Positions 32,839 to 43,670 of a DNA stretch of 64,000 bases are shown here, in pieces. The notes below the pieces were generated by a model that was not told where the DNA came from, made no database searches, and saw nothing but the letters and a program-made list of their open reading frames with translations. A program made the position numbers and the translations under genes. Position 1 is the first letter of the stretch. The number at the start of each line of letters is the position of its first letter. Source of the DNA: Gammaproteobacteria bacterium (GTDB taxonomy: Bacteria > Pseudomonadota > Gammaproteobacteria > Pseudomonadales > Pseudohongiellaceae); contig JAUXNX010000003.1 in assembly GCA_030682575.1 (NCBI GenBank), positions 1-64,000 of the forward strand, written 5' to 3'.

Positions 32839-33039
32839 ATGCTGGTGAAAGTGAATGGCGATGATCTGGAGCTCGGCAGCGATGCCACTCTTGCGGATCT
32901 GCTGCAGGTGCTTTCGCTCGGCGACGCCAAGGTTGCAATCGAACTGAACCACACCATCGTGCCACGCAGTCAACATGCACAACAAGTCCTGCAGAATGGC
33001 GACAGTATCGAGATCGTGCACGCCATTGGTGGCGGTTAG
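32839..33039 (+). CDS. thiS: Sulfur carrier protein ThiS
   Basis: 66-aa ubiquitin-like protein ending ...IEIVHAIGGG; precedes thiG. Confidence 0.92.
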   Translation: MLVKVNGDDLELGSDATLADLLQVLSLGDAKVAIELNHTIVPRSQHAQQVLQNGDSIEIVHAIGGG

Positions 33040-33089
33040 TACGAAGCGGCACGACTTCATGTTTCAAGATATAGTGAAAAGGTTATTTC

Positions 33090-33878
33090 ATGACAAACAC
33101 TGATACTTCTCTGATTATTGCCGGCAAGGAATACGCTTCGCGACTCATCGTCGGCAGCGGTAAATATACAAGTTTTCAGCAAAATCTGGACGCTCTGGTG
33201 GCCAGTGGTGCAGAGATGATCACTGTGGCCATTCGCCGCGTCAATCTCGGACAGCACGCTGGAGAGCCGAGCCTTCTCGAAGTGATTTCCCCGCACAAAT
33301 ACACGATCCTTCCCAACACCGCTGGTTGCTACAACGCAGCCGATGCAGTGCGCACGTGTCGCATGGCGCGGGAACTTCTGGACGGCCACAAGCTGGTCAA
33401 ACTGGAAGTGCTGGGTGATCAGAAAACGTTGTACCCCAATGTCACCGAGACTCTGATTGCCGCAGAAGAACTTGTGAAGGACGGTTTCGATGTCATGGTC
33501 TATACCAGCGATGACCCCCTGATCGCAAAACGTCTCGAAGAGATCGGCTGTGCTGCGGTCATGCCACTGGGCGCGCCAATCGGCTCCGGGCTGGGCATCC
33601 GTAACCCCTACAACATTCGCATGATTCTGGAGAACGCGAATGTACCTATCATTGTTGACGCTGGTGTTGGTACGGCATCGGATGCTGCGATTGCCATGGA
33701 GCTCGGTTGCCACGGTGTTCTGATGAACACCGCTATTGCCGAAGCAAAAAATCCCGTGTTAATGGCCTCTGCAATGAAGAAAGCCGTCGAAAGTGGTCGC
33801 GAGGCTTTTCTTGCTGGACGTATGCCGCGCCGCCTGTATGCCAGTGCATCATCTCCCATCGACGGAACATTTTTCTGA
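33090..33878 (+). CDS. thiG: Thiazole synthase
   Basis: [88 protein letters not shown]. Confidence 0.97.
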   Translation: MTNTDTSLIIAGKEYASRLIVGSGKYTSFQQNLDALVASGAEMITVAIRRVNLGQHAGEPSLLEVISPHKYTILPNTAGCYNAADAVRTCRMARELLDGHKLVKLEVLGDQKTLYPNVTETLIAAEELVKDGFDVMVYTSDDPLIAKRLEEIGCAAVMPLGAPIGSGLGIRNPYNIRMILENANVPIIVDAGVGTASDAAIAMELGCHGVLMNTAIAEAKNPVLMASAMKKAVESGREAFLAGRMPRRLYASASSPIDGTFF

Positions 33879-33921
33879 TCTTGCAACCCGTCACTGACTC
33901 TCACGAATCTCACAGCACAAG

Positions 33922-34689
33922 TTGAAATCTGTCATGCCTCCTATGAAAAATTTACCTGGCACCTCTACTGACAGGGAGTCTGTCAAAGATGCTGTAGACA
34001 AACGCATTCCTGCCGAGCACATGAGAGCTATCCGCAGCTATGTGATCCGTGGTGGTCGCCTCACGTCGTCACAGCAGCACGCCCTCGACAATTACTGGCC
34101 CAAGTATGGCATCACAAACAATAAGGGTGCTTTCGACAGCGAAAGGACGTTCGGCAGAATTGCTCCTCTTGTCATGGAGATCGGTTTCGGAATGGGCGAC
34201 TCTCTCTTGAGCATGGCGATCAACAACCCTGACAAGAACTTTATCGGTGTGGAAGTGCACAAACCCGGTGTGGGCAGATTGCTGCATGAGATTGAGGCCA
34301 ACTCCCTGAACAATCTGCGACTCTTCTGTCACGATGCCAAGGAAATCCTGCGTGACTGCATCGCAGACGGGCAGCTCGATACCGTACAGATATTCTTTCC
34401 TGATCCCTGGCACAAGAAGAAACACAACAAGCGCCGCCTCGTGCAACTCGACTTCATGGAGTTGGTACGACAGAAGCTTGCGATCGGTGGAAGTGTCCAT
34501 ATGGCGACCGACTGGGAGCCCTATGCCGAGCATATGATGGAGGTGATGATATCCGCACCAGGCTATGCAAATGCTGCCGGTGCCGGACAGTACAGCCTCA
34601 ATACGGATCGCCCGATCACGAAATTCGAGAAACGTGGTCAACGTCTCGGCCATGCCGTCCACGATCTAATCTTCATAAGAGAAGCCTGA
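33922..34689 (+). CDS. trmB: tRNA (guanine46-N7)-methyltransferase
   Basis: [45 protein letters not shown]. The exact ATG among several near 33922-33943 is uncertain. Confidence 0.95.
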   Translation: MKSVMPPMKNLPGTSTDRESVKDAVDKRIPAEHMRAIRSYVIRGGRLTSSQQHALDNYWPKYGITNNKGAFDSERTFGRIAPLVMEIGFGMGDSLLSMAINNPDKNFIGVEVHKPGVGRLLHEIEANSLNNLRLFCHDAKEILRDCIADGQLDTVQIFFPDPWHKKKHNKRRLVQLDFMELVRQKLAIGGSVHMATDWEPYAEHMMEVMISAPGYANAAGAGQYSLNTDRPITKFEKRGQRLGHAVHDLIFIREA

Positions 34690-34808
34690 ACAGACTATCG
34701 TTCCATGACTTGATTCGCGGGTTCAGCCGTCCGGGGCTTTATGGCATTGGTCAGTGAGCTGGGTTATGCTTCGGGCACTCAATACATGAGTGGTCCGGGG
34801 GGAAGCAC

Positions 34809-35996
34809 ATGCTGGAGAGAGCGCAGAAGTTCTTGCAGATACCATTCAGAACGACCATTGTCGTCGCACTGTCACTTCTGATTCCGGGGACTCTGCCCGC
34901 TGCCGAGAATCCCGGCCTTCCACGCACCATCGCCTGGTCTGCATACCCCACTGGCACTGGCGGGTACAGCCAGGCAGTCGCCATCGGCAGCATCCTGCGT
35001 CGTGAATACGGCGTGAACCTGCGGGTGATCCCAGGTCGCAATGATGTCTCCCGTCTCGCAACATTGCTGGCTGGCCGCGTGCATTTTTCTGCTGGTGGCT
35101 CCGAAGCCGTATATGCCCAGGAAGGTGTACTGAACTTCGCGGCCCGAATATGGGGGCCGCAACCCCTGCGAGTGCTGCTATCCAATTTTTCCGACAGCTG
35201 CTCACTTACACTGGCCAGCGCGCGCGATGCCGAAATCAACACTATCGCTGATATTCGCGGCAAGCGAGTTACCTGGGTACAGGGCTCGCCCTCTTTGAAC
35301 AATGCCGCCACCGCGTTGCTCGCCTACGGCAACCTCACCTGGAATGATGTCACTCGTGTAGAGGTCGGAGGCTATAATGCCTCCATCGAAGCAGTGCTCA
35401 ATAATCGCGCCGATGTTGCCGGCGGTGCCTGCAACTCGCCCCCCTTCCTGCGTCTCGAGGCCTCACCCCGAGGTCTCAAGTTCATCACTTTTCCACATGC
35501 CGACACTGAGGCCGTGCAGCGTGTAAGAGACCTGTTGCCCTGGTATGTGACACACGTCGCCACCGAGGGTCCAACCATTCCGTCTGAAGGAATAGAAGTA
35601 TTCACTTCTGCCTACCCATTGCTGGTGGGCATGGACAGCGCCGACGAAACGCTCGTGTACAACCTGGTCAAAGTCATGCACGAGCAGTTTGATGACTACA
35701 AGGACAATGCGCCCGGTGCTGGCGGCTGGCTGATCACCCGCCAGAAATTCGAATCCGCCTTCATCCCCTACCATCCTGCAGCGATCCGTTATTTCCGGGA
35801 AATCGGTGTGTGGACGGATGCAGCCGAAGCCAAACAGCAGGAAAACCTCTATCGCCAGCACGTGCTGAGCGAAGCATGGGACGCATTTCTGCCCTCATCG
35901 CCGCAGAACCTTCGTGAATTCGAATCTGCATGGCTGGCAGCACGCGAGAAGGCACTTGCCGACAAGGGCCTGCTCACTCTGGCAGAAAACATCTGA
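34809..35996 (+). CDS. TAXI family TRAP transporter solute-binding protein
   Basis: Signal peptide and TIAWSAYPTGTGGYSQAVAIGSILRREYGVNLRVIPG; adjacent to fused TRAP permease. Confidence 0.88.
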   Translation: MLERAQKFLQIPFRTTIVVALSLLIPGTLPAAENPGLPRTIAWSAYPTGTGGYSQAVAIGSILRREYGVNLRVIPGRNDVSRLATLLAGRVHFSAGGSEAVYAQEGVLNFAARIWGPQPLRVLLSNFSDSCSLTLASARDAEINTIADIRGKRVTWVQGSPSLNNAATALLAYGNLTWNDVTRVEVGGYNASIEAVLNNRADVAGGACNSPPFLRLEASPRGLKFITFPHADTEAVQRVRDLLPWYVTHVATEGPTIPSEGIEVFTSAYPLLVGMDSADETLVYNLVKVMHEQFDDYKDNAPGAGGWLITRQKFESAFIPYHPAAIRYFREIGVWTDAAEAKQQENLYRQHVLSEAWDAFLPSSPQNLREFESAWLAAREKALADKGLLTLAENI

Positions 35997-36037
35997 TTGC
36001 CTCGTGCCATTCATCCAACAAGAAGAAGAAAATCAAC

Positions 36038-38035
36038 ATGACTGACAACGCCGCCGACCACAAGATTCTTGACGCCGCTGACGATACTGATGTGCCTGTA
36101 ATCGGGCGCTATCGCGTGCTCTCCAGTCGCTGGCGTACTGCCATGGCATTGCTTACCGGAGCGGCCACCCTGCTCGCCATGAATCAGATATTCGCACTTG
36201 GTTTCTTTGTTGACAGCATCATGCTCGACAGTCGCTATCTCTATCTGGTGACGGGAATCATGCTGGCGATGGTCTTCATCACGTTCCCTTCCGCAAAATC
36301 CAACCTCAATCATGTGCCCTGGTATGACATTGCGGTCATCGCCGTCATCGCGGTCGTCTTCGGTTACTTTGCGTGGAACGCGGAGCGAATCGTGCTGGAG
36401 GCGTGGGAGTACGTGTCTCCCCCGATAGGCGTGGCTCTCGCACTGGTCACATGGGCCATCGTGCTGGAAGCAGGTCGTCGTGCGGGCGGCTGGCCAATAT
36501 TCCTGATCGTGACCGTGATTTCGTTCTACCCGATGTACTCGCATCTCTTGCCGGATATCGTGGCTGGTATCGGTCTGCCAATTACCGATGTGGCAATCTT
36601 CCACGTTCTGGGTGAAGAAAGTTTGTTCGGGCTACCGATGCAGGCCTTCGCAATGCTCGTGTTCGGCTTTCTGCTATTCGGTGTTTCCTTGCAGTACACC
36701 GGAGGCGGCCCCTTCTTCATCAACTTCGCTTTCGCCCTGCTCGGGCATATGCGTGGCGGGCCTGCAAAAGTCGCAATCTTTTCCAGTGGACTCCTCGGCT
36801 CGATGAGCGGTGGCCCTGTCACTAACGTGCTCACAACTGGCCCGTTGACGATTCCTGCAATGCGCCGCACCGGCTTCACCAGACATTATGCTGCCGGGGT
36901 AGAAGCATGTGCCTCCACAGGAGGTGTAATGATGCCCCCGATCATGGGTGCCACTGCATTCGTGATGGCGAGTTTTCTGGGTGTCAGTTATGTGACCGTC
37001 GCCATTGCTGCCATCGTGCCATCGCTGCTTTACTTCTACGGGCTGTTTGTTCAGATCGACGCGTACGCTGCAAAACGCAATCTCCAGGGATTGCCGCGCG
37101 AGGAATTGCCAAGAGCAGGAAAGGTCTTCAAGGAAGGCTGGTATTTCCTGGCGGTATTTCTGCTTCTGTTGTGGATGTTGGTGTATATGCAGCAGGAGGC
37201 GACCGCCCCCTTCTATGCCACCGCGCTGTTGTTGATCATCAACCAGTTCACCTCTCACCGTCTCTCGCTGGACAAATTCCTATTGCTGATTGCTTCAACA
37301 GGAAAACTGATGGCGGAACTGGCGGGGATTCTGGCAGCAATAGGACTCATTGTCGGAGCGCTTGCCGTCACGGGGATGGCTGGTACATTTGCGAACGACC
37401 TCGTTTATATCGCCGGCGACAACGTGGTTGTCCTGCTGATCATGGGAGCGGTGACCAGTTTCGTACTGGGAATCGGCATGACAGTTACCGCCGCCTATAT
37501 CTTTCTCGCCATAATATTGGCACCAGCGCTGATAAATGCAGGACTTGATCCCCTGGCTTCACATATGTTCATCATGTATTGGGGAATGCTCAGTTTCATC
37601 ACACCGCCCGTTGCACTTTCAGCATTCGCTGCAGCTTCCGTGGCGCAATGTGCACCAATGAAGGTCGGCATAGAATCGATGCGGCTCGGGACTATCATCT
37701 ATTTCATACCGTTCTTCTTTGTGTTCAATCCCGCCATGTTATTGCAGGGCAGCCTGACGGAAATCCTTCCTGTGCTGGTGACTGCGCTGATTGGCGTGAC
37801 ATTGGTATCGGGAGCGTTGCAGGGCTATCTGATTGGATTTGGATTACTCGGAGAAAATGCCATGGGCATGCTTGCCCGCGTCATAGTGGGACTGGCTGGA
37901 CTGGTGTTTGCCATCCCCGGAGGAGGTTTGCTGGGGCTCAGCACGCTTTGGTTGGCGGCGGCGGCATTCATGATGACAGTGCTGGGAATGTGCATCGCAT
38001 GGCTGCAGCGCAGGCAAAGCCCTGTTACTGCATAA
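36038..38035 (+). CDS. TRAP transporter fused permease subunit
   Basis: Highly hydrophobic, many TM segments; SGLLGSMSGGPVTNVLTTGPLTIPAMRRTGFTRHYAAGVEACASTGGVMMPPIMGATAFVMA. Confidence 0.92.
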   Translation: MTDNAADHKILDAADDTDVPVIGRYRVLSSRWRTAMALLTGAATLLAMNQIFALGFFVDSIMLDSRYLYLVTGIMLAMVFITFPSAKSNLNHVPWYDIAVIAVIAVVFGYFAWNAERIVLEAWEYVSPPIGVALALVTWAIVLEAGRRAGGWPIFLIVTVISFYPMYSHLLPDIVAGIGLPITDVAIFHVLGEESLFGLPMQAFAMLVFGFLLFGVSLQYTGGGPFFINFAFALLGHMRGGPAKVAIFSSGLLGSMSGGPVTNVLTTGPLTIPAMRRTGFTRHYAAGVEACASTGGVMMPPIMGATAFVMASFLGVSYVTVAIAAIVPSLLYFYGLFVQIDAYAAKRNLQGLPREELPRAGKVFKEGWYFLAVFLLLLWMLVYMQQEATAPFYATALLLIINQFTSHRLSLDKFLLLIASTGKLMAELAGILAAIGLIVGALAVTGMAGTFANDLVYIAGDNVVVLLIMGAVTSFVLGIGMTVTAAYIFLAIILAPALINAGLDPLASHMFIMYWGMLSFITPPVALSAFAAASVAQCAPMKVGIESMRLGTIIYFIPFFFVFNPAMLLQGSLTEILPVLVTALIGVTLVSGALQGYLIGFGLLGENAMGMLARVIVGLAGLVFAIPGGGLLGLSTLWLAAAAFMMTVLGMCIAWLQRRQSPVTA

Positions 38036-38122
38036 AGTGATTTCTTCTGCGGACGTTGCCCTGTTCGCGATTCGCGTCGACCAGCCAATCGCGAGCCGAG
38101 CTCGCTCCCTCATATTCTTTGA

Positions 38123-39379
38123 TTATCGACGCTCGACTATAGCCTCGTAAACGCCGTTCTTGAACTCCTCGCGGAAGCCTTGCCCACCCGCAGGTGATAT
38201 CTGCGCCATGATCACGGTAACGATGCCTTGCACAGGATCGATCCAGAAGCGTGTACCTGCTGAACCATCCCACCATACTTCGCCCTGACTCACAGTGTGA
38301 TCATAGCTTTCAGGATCCAGCGCATAAGCGAATCCGCCAAGCGTCCATCCAGATGCGGCCATGTAACCTCCGCCCCCGATCGGGAGAAGCTCATCGGCAA
38401 TACTGTTTTCCATCATCAGTTGAACAGTTTCCGGCTTCAGAAGGCGACGCCCGTGCAATTCCCCCCCGCTCAGAAACAACTGCGAGAACTTTGCAAAATC
38501 GAGTGTGGACGATACCAGACCAACGCCCCCTTCAAGCAGAGGCACCTGTTCAGTGAAGTCGACGTCTTCCATTTTGTGAGGCTGCAGAGTGCCGTCTGCC
38601 CCCGGGCGATAAACGGCGGCCAGGCGATCAAGACGTGCCGGGTCTACCCAGAATACTGTGTCGGTCATGCCGAGGGGAGCAAATACACGTTCCTGCAGAA
38701 ACTCGTCGAAGGGCATTCCTGACCAGACTTCCACAAGACGACCAAGAATCGTGGCAGACAAACCATAACGGAAACTGGTGCCCGGATCCTCAAAGAGCGG
38801 TACCCGCGCGGCGTTGTCCGTCATCTGCTCCAGCGTAATGGAGCGCAGACGCACATTTTCAGCTACATAGATGGCCGAGCTGCGACTGCCAAGCCCTGAC
38901 GTGTGACGCATGAGGTCCGCAACAGTGATGTCCCCCACACGCTCACGGGTCTGATTCATGTCGGGTGCTGAGGAGTTGATGAAGACTCGCTGATCAGCAA
39001 ACCGGGGCAGATACATGGAGATAGGATCATCCAACTGGAACTTGCCCTCTTCCCACAGCACCATCGCTGCAAGACTGGTCACGGGGCGCGTCATCGAGTA
39101 AATGCGAAACAGCGCATCGTCGGGCATCTCGCTTCCCTTTTCGAGTTCGCGTTTACCGAGGGATTCAAGATAGACGAGCTTGCCATCGCGTAACACTGCA
39201 GCCACCGCTCCAGCGAAATGGCCCGCATCTATATGGGCCTGCAGATTGGCTGTCACGCGTTCCAGCCCCGCACTGGATAAACCCACGGATTCTGGTGTGG
39301 CACGCGGCAGGTCCTGTGCATGTACCTGGTAACTCGTGACGGAAAACAGTAGGGCGGAAATTATTGCCGGCAAACGCAT
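38123..39379 (-). CDS. Exported serine hydrolase (beta-lactamase class C / EstB-like)
   Basis: Signal peptide; RIYSMTRPVTSLAAMVLWEEGKFQLDDPISMYLPRF; TFRYGLSATILGRLVE-like region. Confidence 0.85.
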   Translation of the reverse strand: MRLPAIISALLFSVTSYQVHAQDLPRATPESVGLSSAGLERVTANLQAHIDAGHFAGAVAAVLRDGKLVYLESLGKRELEKGSEMPDDALFRIYSMTRPVTSLAAMVLWEEGKFQLDDPISMYLPRFADQRVFINSSAPDMNQTRERVGDITVADLMRHTSGLGSRSSAIYVAENVRLRSITLEQMTDNAARVPLFEDPGTSFRYGLSATILGRLVEVWSGMPFDEFLQERVFAPLGMTDTVFWVDPARLDRLAAVYRPGADGTLQPHKMEDVDFTEQVPLLEGGVGLVSSTLDFAKFSQLFLSGGELHGRRLLKPETVQLMMENSIADELLPIGGGGYMAASGWTLGGFAYALDPESYDHTVSQGEVWWDGSAGTRFWIDPVQGIVTVIMAQISPAGGQGFREEFKNGVYEAIVERR

Positions 39380-39443
39380 TGTCAGACTCCTGGTGGTTTT
39401 GTTATTCCTCGAAACTCCAATAGAAGACAGGAGTCGCGAGACT

Positions 39444-40625
39444 TTATTGCAATTCTGTAGTCCGTTCGGCAGAGCGGGCAGCCGTCTTTGCTGCCAGTAC
39501 AGTTATGAAAATATAGAAGGGAATGAAGAATCGGTCCCAACCCTCTACCAGCGGAAACATGAAGAAGTAGCACATGAAATTGAGATAGCTGATGAGCACT
39601 ATGACACGCAACAAATCGCTTCGCCCTCTGCTACCGAGTAGTGCCAGTAGCGACAGTACCAAAAATGGCAGCAACACCGTCACTATTACGAAGCCTCCCA
39701 CAACGATCTGTGTGAGCCGGGGTCTTATAACGCCCACATATAGATCCAGCGAGAAGGGAATGGCAAAGCCATCGATGTCGACAATGCTGCCGATGAAGGT
39801 GTGGTAGAAGAGGCGCCACCAGTCATGATTGAACCACGCGCTCACCACCAGATAGACGAATATGCTGGCCACGAACGTTATCCCTTTCTGCTTTGTGGCC
39901 AGACTCTGCCAGCCTGTGCTTCTGTGGTCGGAGTAGAGCGCAAATGCCAGCAACGGAGCCACAAACAGGATGTTGTTGGTGCGCACGAGGATGGAAATAA
40001 CGAGCAACAGCAGACTCCAGCGTAACGCAGACGGTCGCTCCACAAGCAGAAACACTGCGAGCACGAGGATCAAAGCTGACAAGGAATCAGGTAACACGAC
40101 TCGCGCAACATCAAAGAGCCGGGAAGTCAGACTCAGCAGCACCGTGATCGCCAGAGCGAAGTGGGCAGGGATGTGGCGTCTCAGCCAGAAGTACACCAGG
40201 GCACAAATCAGGACGGCCGGCACGACTGACAGCACCACACCTGCGTCGATGAGGGAAAATCCTGCAGCACCCAGCAGTGACAGCAACCCTACATAGAGTG
40301 GCTTGATCCGGTACATGTCCAACTGGGAGTGGAACTCAATCGGACTGGCGGCCAGTGCAGAGGCATACGGTCCCGCCACCAGAGATTCATAGACTGAGCC
40401 AGGCAACTCCGAACGCAGCAGTTGATAGGTCCGGGTATGTATCGCGACCGCATCCCCTTCCTGCCAGGAGATGGCAGCACCGACGTAGCCAACAACATCC
40501 CATGTCCAAAGCAGGTTCTGCAGGATCACCGCAGCAAACAGGGCGAGGAATACGATCATTCCCACATCGGCAGCCAGACGCGGAGAAAGGTGCCAGGATG
40601 TATCATTTCCGGGTGACATCTTCAT
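39444..40625 (-). CDS. Multipass membrane protein, possible glycosyltransferase-like
   Basis: About 10 hydrophobic helices with an architecture resembling membrane mannosyl/arabinosyl transferases. No decisive motif. Confidence 0.5.
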   Translation of the reverse strand: MKMSPGNDTSWHLSPRLAADVGMIVFLALFAAVILQNLLWTWDVVGYVGAAISWQEGDAVAIHTRTYQLLRSELPGSVYESLVAGPYASALAASPIEFHSQLDMYRIKPLYVGLLSLLGAAGFSLIDAGVVLSVVPAVLICALVYFWLRRHIPAHFALAITVLLSLTSRLFDVARVVLPDSLSALILVLAVFLLVERPSALRWSLLLLVISILVRTNNILFVAPLLAFALYSDHRSTGWQSLATKQKGITFVASIFVYLVVSAWFNHDWWRLFYHTFIGSIVDIDGFAIPFSLDLYVGVIRPRLTQIVVGGFVIVTVLLPFLVLSLLALLGSRGRSDLLRVIVLISYLNFMCYFFMFPLVEGWDRFFIPFYIFITVLAAKTAARSAERTTELQ

Positions 40626-40802
40626 CAATAGTTCCCTGTAGTCTGTATTTGCTCGCCTTGAGTCATCCGCCGCGTCAAACTCGGGAAAACTCCACCGAGC
40701 CGCCTTCTGCACTCAAATGCACAATTATGGTGCAGCAGTCTAATGGCTGCCTGAATCACAACCAACTCTTATTGTTCCAAAGAATATGTTCCAACAACCT
40801 CA

Positions 40803-41555
40803 TTACAGCCACAGCCTGTGCTCATGCTTCTTCAACCACTTCACATAAATGCGGTAGTCGGGACACACCGACTCCACCACAGCCCAGAATCGCCGCGAGT
40901 GGTTCATGTGCAGCAGATGACTGACTTCATGGCAAATCATGTAATCAATGATGGCATCCGGTGCGAGCATGATCAGCCAATTGAACTGGATGCGACCAGA
41001 GGATGTGCAGTGTCCCCACTTGGTTTTGGTCTTGCGAAAGACAACCTCCTTGAGACGGCCGCCGGCCTGCAGATACCCGGCCAGGGCCTTCGCCCGCGCG
41101 GGCAGCACCGTGCGCGCCTGCAACAAGAGCCAGCGCTGCAGAATCCTTGCCGCTACTTCGTCGTTGAGCCGCGGCCCATGAATGCAGAACTCCCTTTCGG
41201 TAATCACGATGGCTTCCCGAGTGTCGCTGATATAGCGCACTGTCAGCGATCTCGCTTTATAGAAGATGGTGCCGCCATCAGTCAGCATGAGGCGCTGTGC
41301 ATCCTGACCGGCTTTCTCTGAGAGTTTCTTCTCCACCCAGGCACGATGTCTTGTCACGAATTCGCGAATCTCCCGAACGCTTACGAACAGTGGAGCGCGC
41401 ACTTCAACGCTGGCATGACGAACATGGATCACCATGGTCTTGCGTTTCGCACGGGTTACGCTGTAATCGAATGGCAAGGAGTCTGGATGCTGCGCCTGCG
41501 CGCTCAGATATTCGCGGTCGGCAAGTGAACTGGTGGCTTGATTTGAATGTGTCAT
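40803..41555 (-). CDS. YgjP-like metal-dependent hydrolase (M48-like)
   Basis: TKTKWGHCTSSGRIQFNWLIMLAPDAIIDYMICHEVSHLLHMNHSRRFWAVVE. Confidence 0.9.
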   Translation of the reverse strand: MTHSNQATSSLADREYLSAQAQHPDSLPFDYSVTRAKRKTMVIHVRHASVEVRAPLFVSVREIREFVTRHRAWVEKKLSEKAGQDAQRLMLTDGGTIFYKARSLTVRYISDTREAIVITEREFCIHGPRLNDEVAARILQRWLLLQARTVLPARAKALAGYLQAGGRLKEVVFRKTKTKWGHCTSSGRIQFNWLIMLAPDAIIDYMICHEVSHLLHMNHSRRFWAVVESVCPDYRIYVKWLKKHEHRLWL

Positions 41556-41617
41556 GAATTCCCGCATAATACGCAAAACTTTTTCGAGGCGAAACTGCAC
41601 GGCCACCGCCGTAGATC

Positions 41618-42346
41618 ATGAACCAACCAACACAAGACAACATCTACGCCAGTAAGCGCCCGGTGGAAGACTTCGTTTTTGACGAAAAAGTCGCCTCTGT
41701 CTTCACCGACATGATCAATCGCTCCGTACCGGGTTACGCCACCATCATTTCCATGATCGGGATGCTGGCAGATCGCTACTGCGCCCCGAACTCCAACGTC
41801 TATGACCTGGGATGTTCGCTGGGCGGCGCCACTCTGGCAATGACGCATCATATCTCACACAAAGACTATCGCATCATGGCTGTAGATAATTCGCAGGCCA
41901 TGATCACACGCTTCCAGGCAACCCTTGCTACGGAGAAGCAACATAAAATCGACCTGGTGTGCGCAGATTTGACGGATGTCGATATTAACAATGCCTCTGT
42001 GGTAGTACTTAACTTCACCTTGCAGTTCATTCCCCTTGCACAGCGTGCAGCGCTACTGCGCAAGATCCACGACGGGATGAATCCTGGCGGCATTCTGATC
42101 CTCTCCGAGAAAATTCGCTTTGCCGACGAACCTCTGAACGAACTGTTGATCGATATGTATCACCGCTTCAAAGAGGCACAAGGATATTCACAGTTGGAAA
42201 TAAGCCAGAAACGTTCGGCTCTGGAGAAAGTGCTGATTCCCGAGACCATCGCGACTCACAAGGAACGCATCCAACAGGCCGGATTCTCGAGCTGTGATGC
42301 CTGGTTCCAGTGCTTCAACTTCGCATCTCTTATTGCCTTCCGATAG
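41618..42346 (+). CDS. cmoA: Carboxy-S-adenosyl-L-methionine synthase
   Basis: VASVFTDMINRSVPGYATIISMIGMLADRY, VYDLGCSLGGATLAM; followed by cmoB. Confidence 0.96.
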   Translation: MNQPTQDNIYASKRPVEDFVFDEKVASVFTDMINRSVPGYATIISMIGMLADRYCAPNSNVYDLGCSLGGATLAMTHHISHKDYRIMAVDNSQAMITRFQATLATEKQHKIDLVCADLTDVDINNASVVVLNFTLQFIPLAQRAALLRKIHDGMNPGGILILSEKIRFADEPLNELLIDMYHRFKEAQGYSQLEISQKRSALEKVLIPETIATHKERIQQAGFSSCDAWFQCFNFASLIAFR

Positions 42347-42354
42347 CCTCATTC

Positions 42355-43314
42355 ATGCCTTATTCAAATCTCCAGTCCCTGATCGATAGCACCCCCATGG
42401 CGCCATTGCTGAAGTTCAGCACTGCAGCATGGTACGACAGCCGCAATAATGGTGATCTCCACAAGTGGCGGCGTGCCGTGGAGGAACTGCCGGAGTTGAC
42501 TCCGGGCAGCACAGACCTCCGGGATTCTGTTCGCATCGGTGACACCACCGACTGCACTGCGGAGCAGCAGGCGAAGCTCGTGGAATGCCTGCGTGTGATG
42601 ATGCCCTGGCGCAAAGGGCCGTTCGATCTGTTCGGCATAAAGATCGATACTGAATGGCGCTCCGACTGGAAGTGGGAGCGTCTGCGCGGACATATCTCTC
42701 CATTGACTGGTCGTACCATCCTCGATGTCGGTTGCGGAAACGGCTACCATTGCTTCCGGATGGTGGGAGAAGGCGCAAGACTCGCCATTGGTGTAGACCC
42801 ACAACTTGCCTATGCCATGCAGTTTCAGGCAGTCAAGCGCTATGTGCCCTACCTCCCTGCGTACGTGCTGCCCACCACTCTGGAGCAGTTGCCGCACAAC
42901 ATGCATTCTTTCGATTCCGTCTTTTCCATGGGTGTGCTCTATCATCGCCGTTCCCCCATAGATCATCTGCTGCAACTGCAGGACTGTCTCAAACCAGGCG
43001 GTGAACTGATTCTGGAAACATTGGTCGTGGATGGTCCGGAAGGATATGCTCTGATGCCAAAAGATCGCTACTGCCGTATGCCCAATACCTGGTTCATTCC
43101 TTCCTGCGACACAACTCTCGGTTGGCTGGTGCGTTGCGGTTACAAGAACGTGCGAATGATCGATGTCTGCGACACCACGGTTAGAGAGCAACGGTCTACT
43201 GACTGGATGCGTTTTCAATCATTGCGTGAAAGCCTTGACCCTGATAATCCAGCACTTACTGTCGAAGGATACCCGGCCCCCAGACGAGCCATCTTTCTGG
43301 CGGATGCCCCCTGA
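42355..43314 (+). CDS. cmoB: tRNA U34 carboxymethyltransferase
   Basis: PWRKGPFDLFGIKIDTEWRSDWKWERL, ILDVGCGNGYHCFRMVGEGA, VFSMGVLYHRRSPIDHL. Confidence 0.96.
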   Translation: MPYSNLQSLIDSTPMAPLLKFSTAAWYDSRNNGDLHKWRRAVEELPELTPGSTDLRDSVRIGDTTDCTAEQQAKLVECLRVMMPWRKGPFDLFGIKIDTEWRSDWKWERLRGHISPLTGRTILDVGCGNGYHCFRMVGEGARLAIGVDPQLAYAMQFQAVKRYVPYLPAYVLPTTLEQLPHNMHSFDSVFSMGVLYHRRSPIDHLLQLQDCLKPGGELILETLVVDGPEGYALMPKDRYCRMPNTWFIPSCDTTLGWLVRCGYKNVRMIDVCDTTVREQRSTDWMRFQSLRESLDPDNPALTVEGYPAPRRAIFLADAP

Positions 43315-43670
43315 CCACGGGGCGGCGTACTGTTGGATTTCCAACAATCTGAGCAAAGGTGCCCCTGCTCGCTTTAACGCTCCACTGGAATAAGCAGTAA
43401 ATAACGGGATTTTCTCATTATCAATGAAGAGCCTTTGGGTACTTTCAACACCCTCGGGAACACTCTTCTGGCACATAAATACTCGACCAAATGCCTCTCG
43501 TCCCGAATTCCTAACATATGCCTTATTTGTGTTGACGCCCCTTTGCAATTCAGTTATCTGTATGTCAGTCCATTAGGGTCATCTCTAATACATATTAGCT
43601 GCCAGTGCAGCTAGTACAACAGATAGTTAAATTCTTAACTTCTAAAAAATAAGAACCGGGAAGCAAATCA

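Noticed and set aside
36038-38035. Antisense ORFs 36011-36604 and 36674-37258 as real genes
   Set aside because: Opposite a clear TRAP permease; no domain content.
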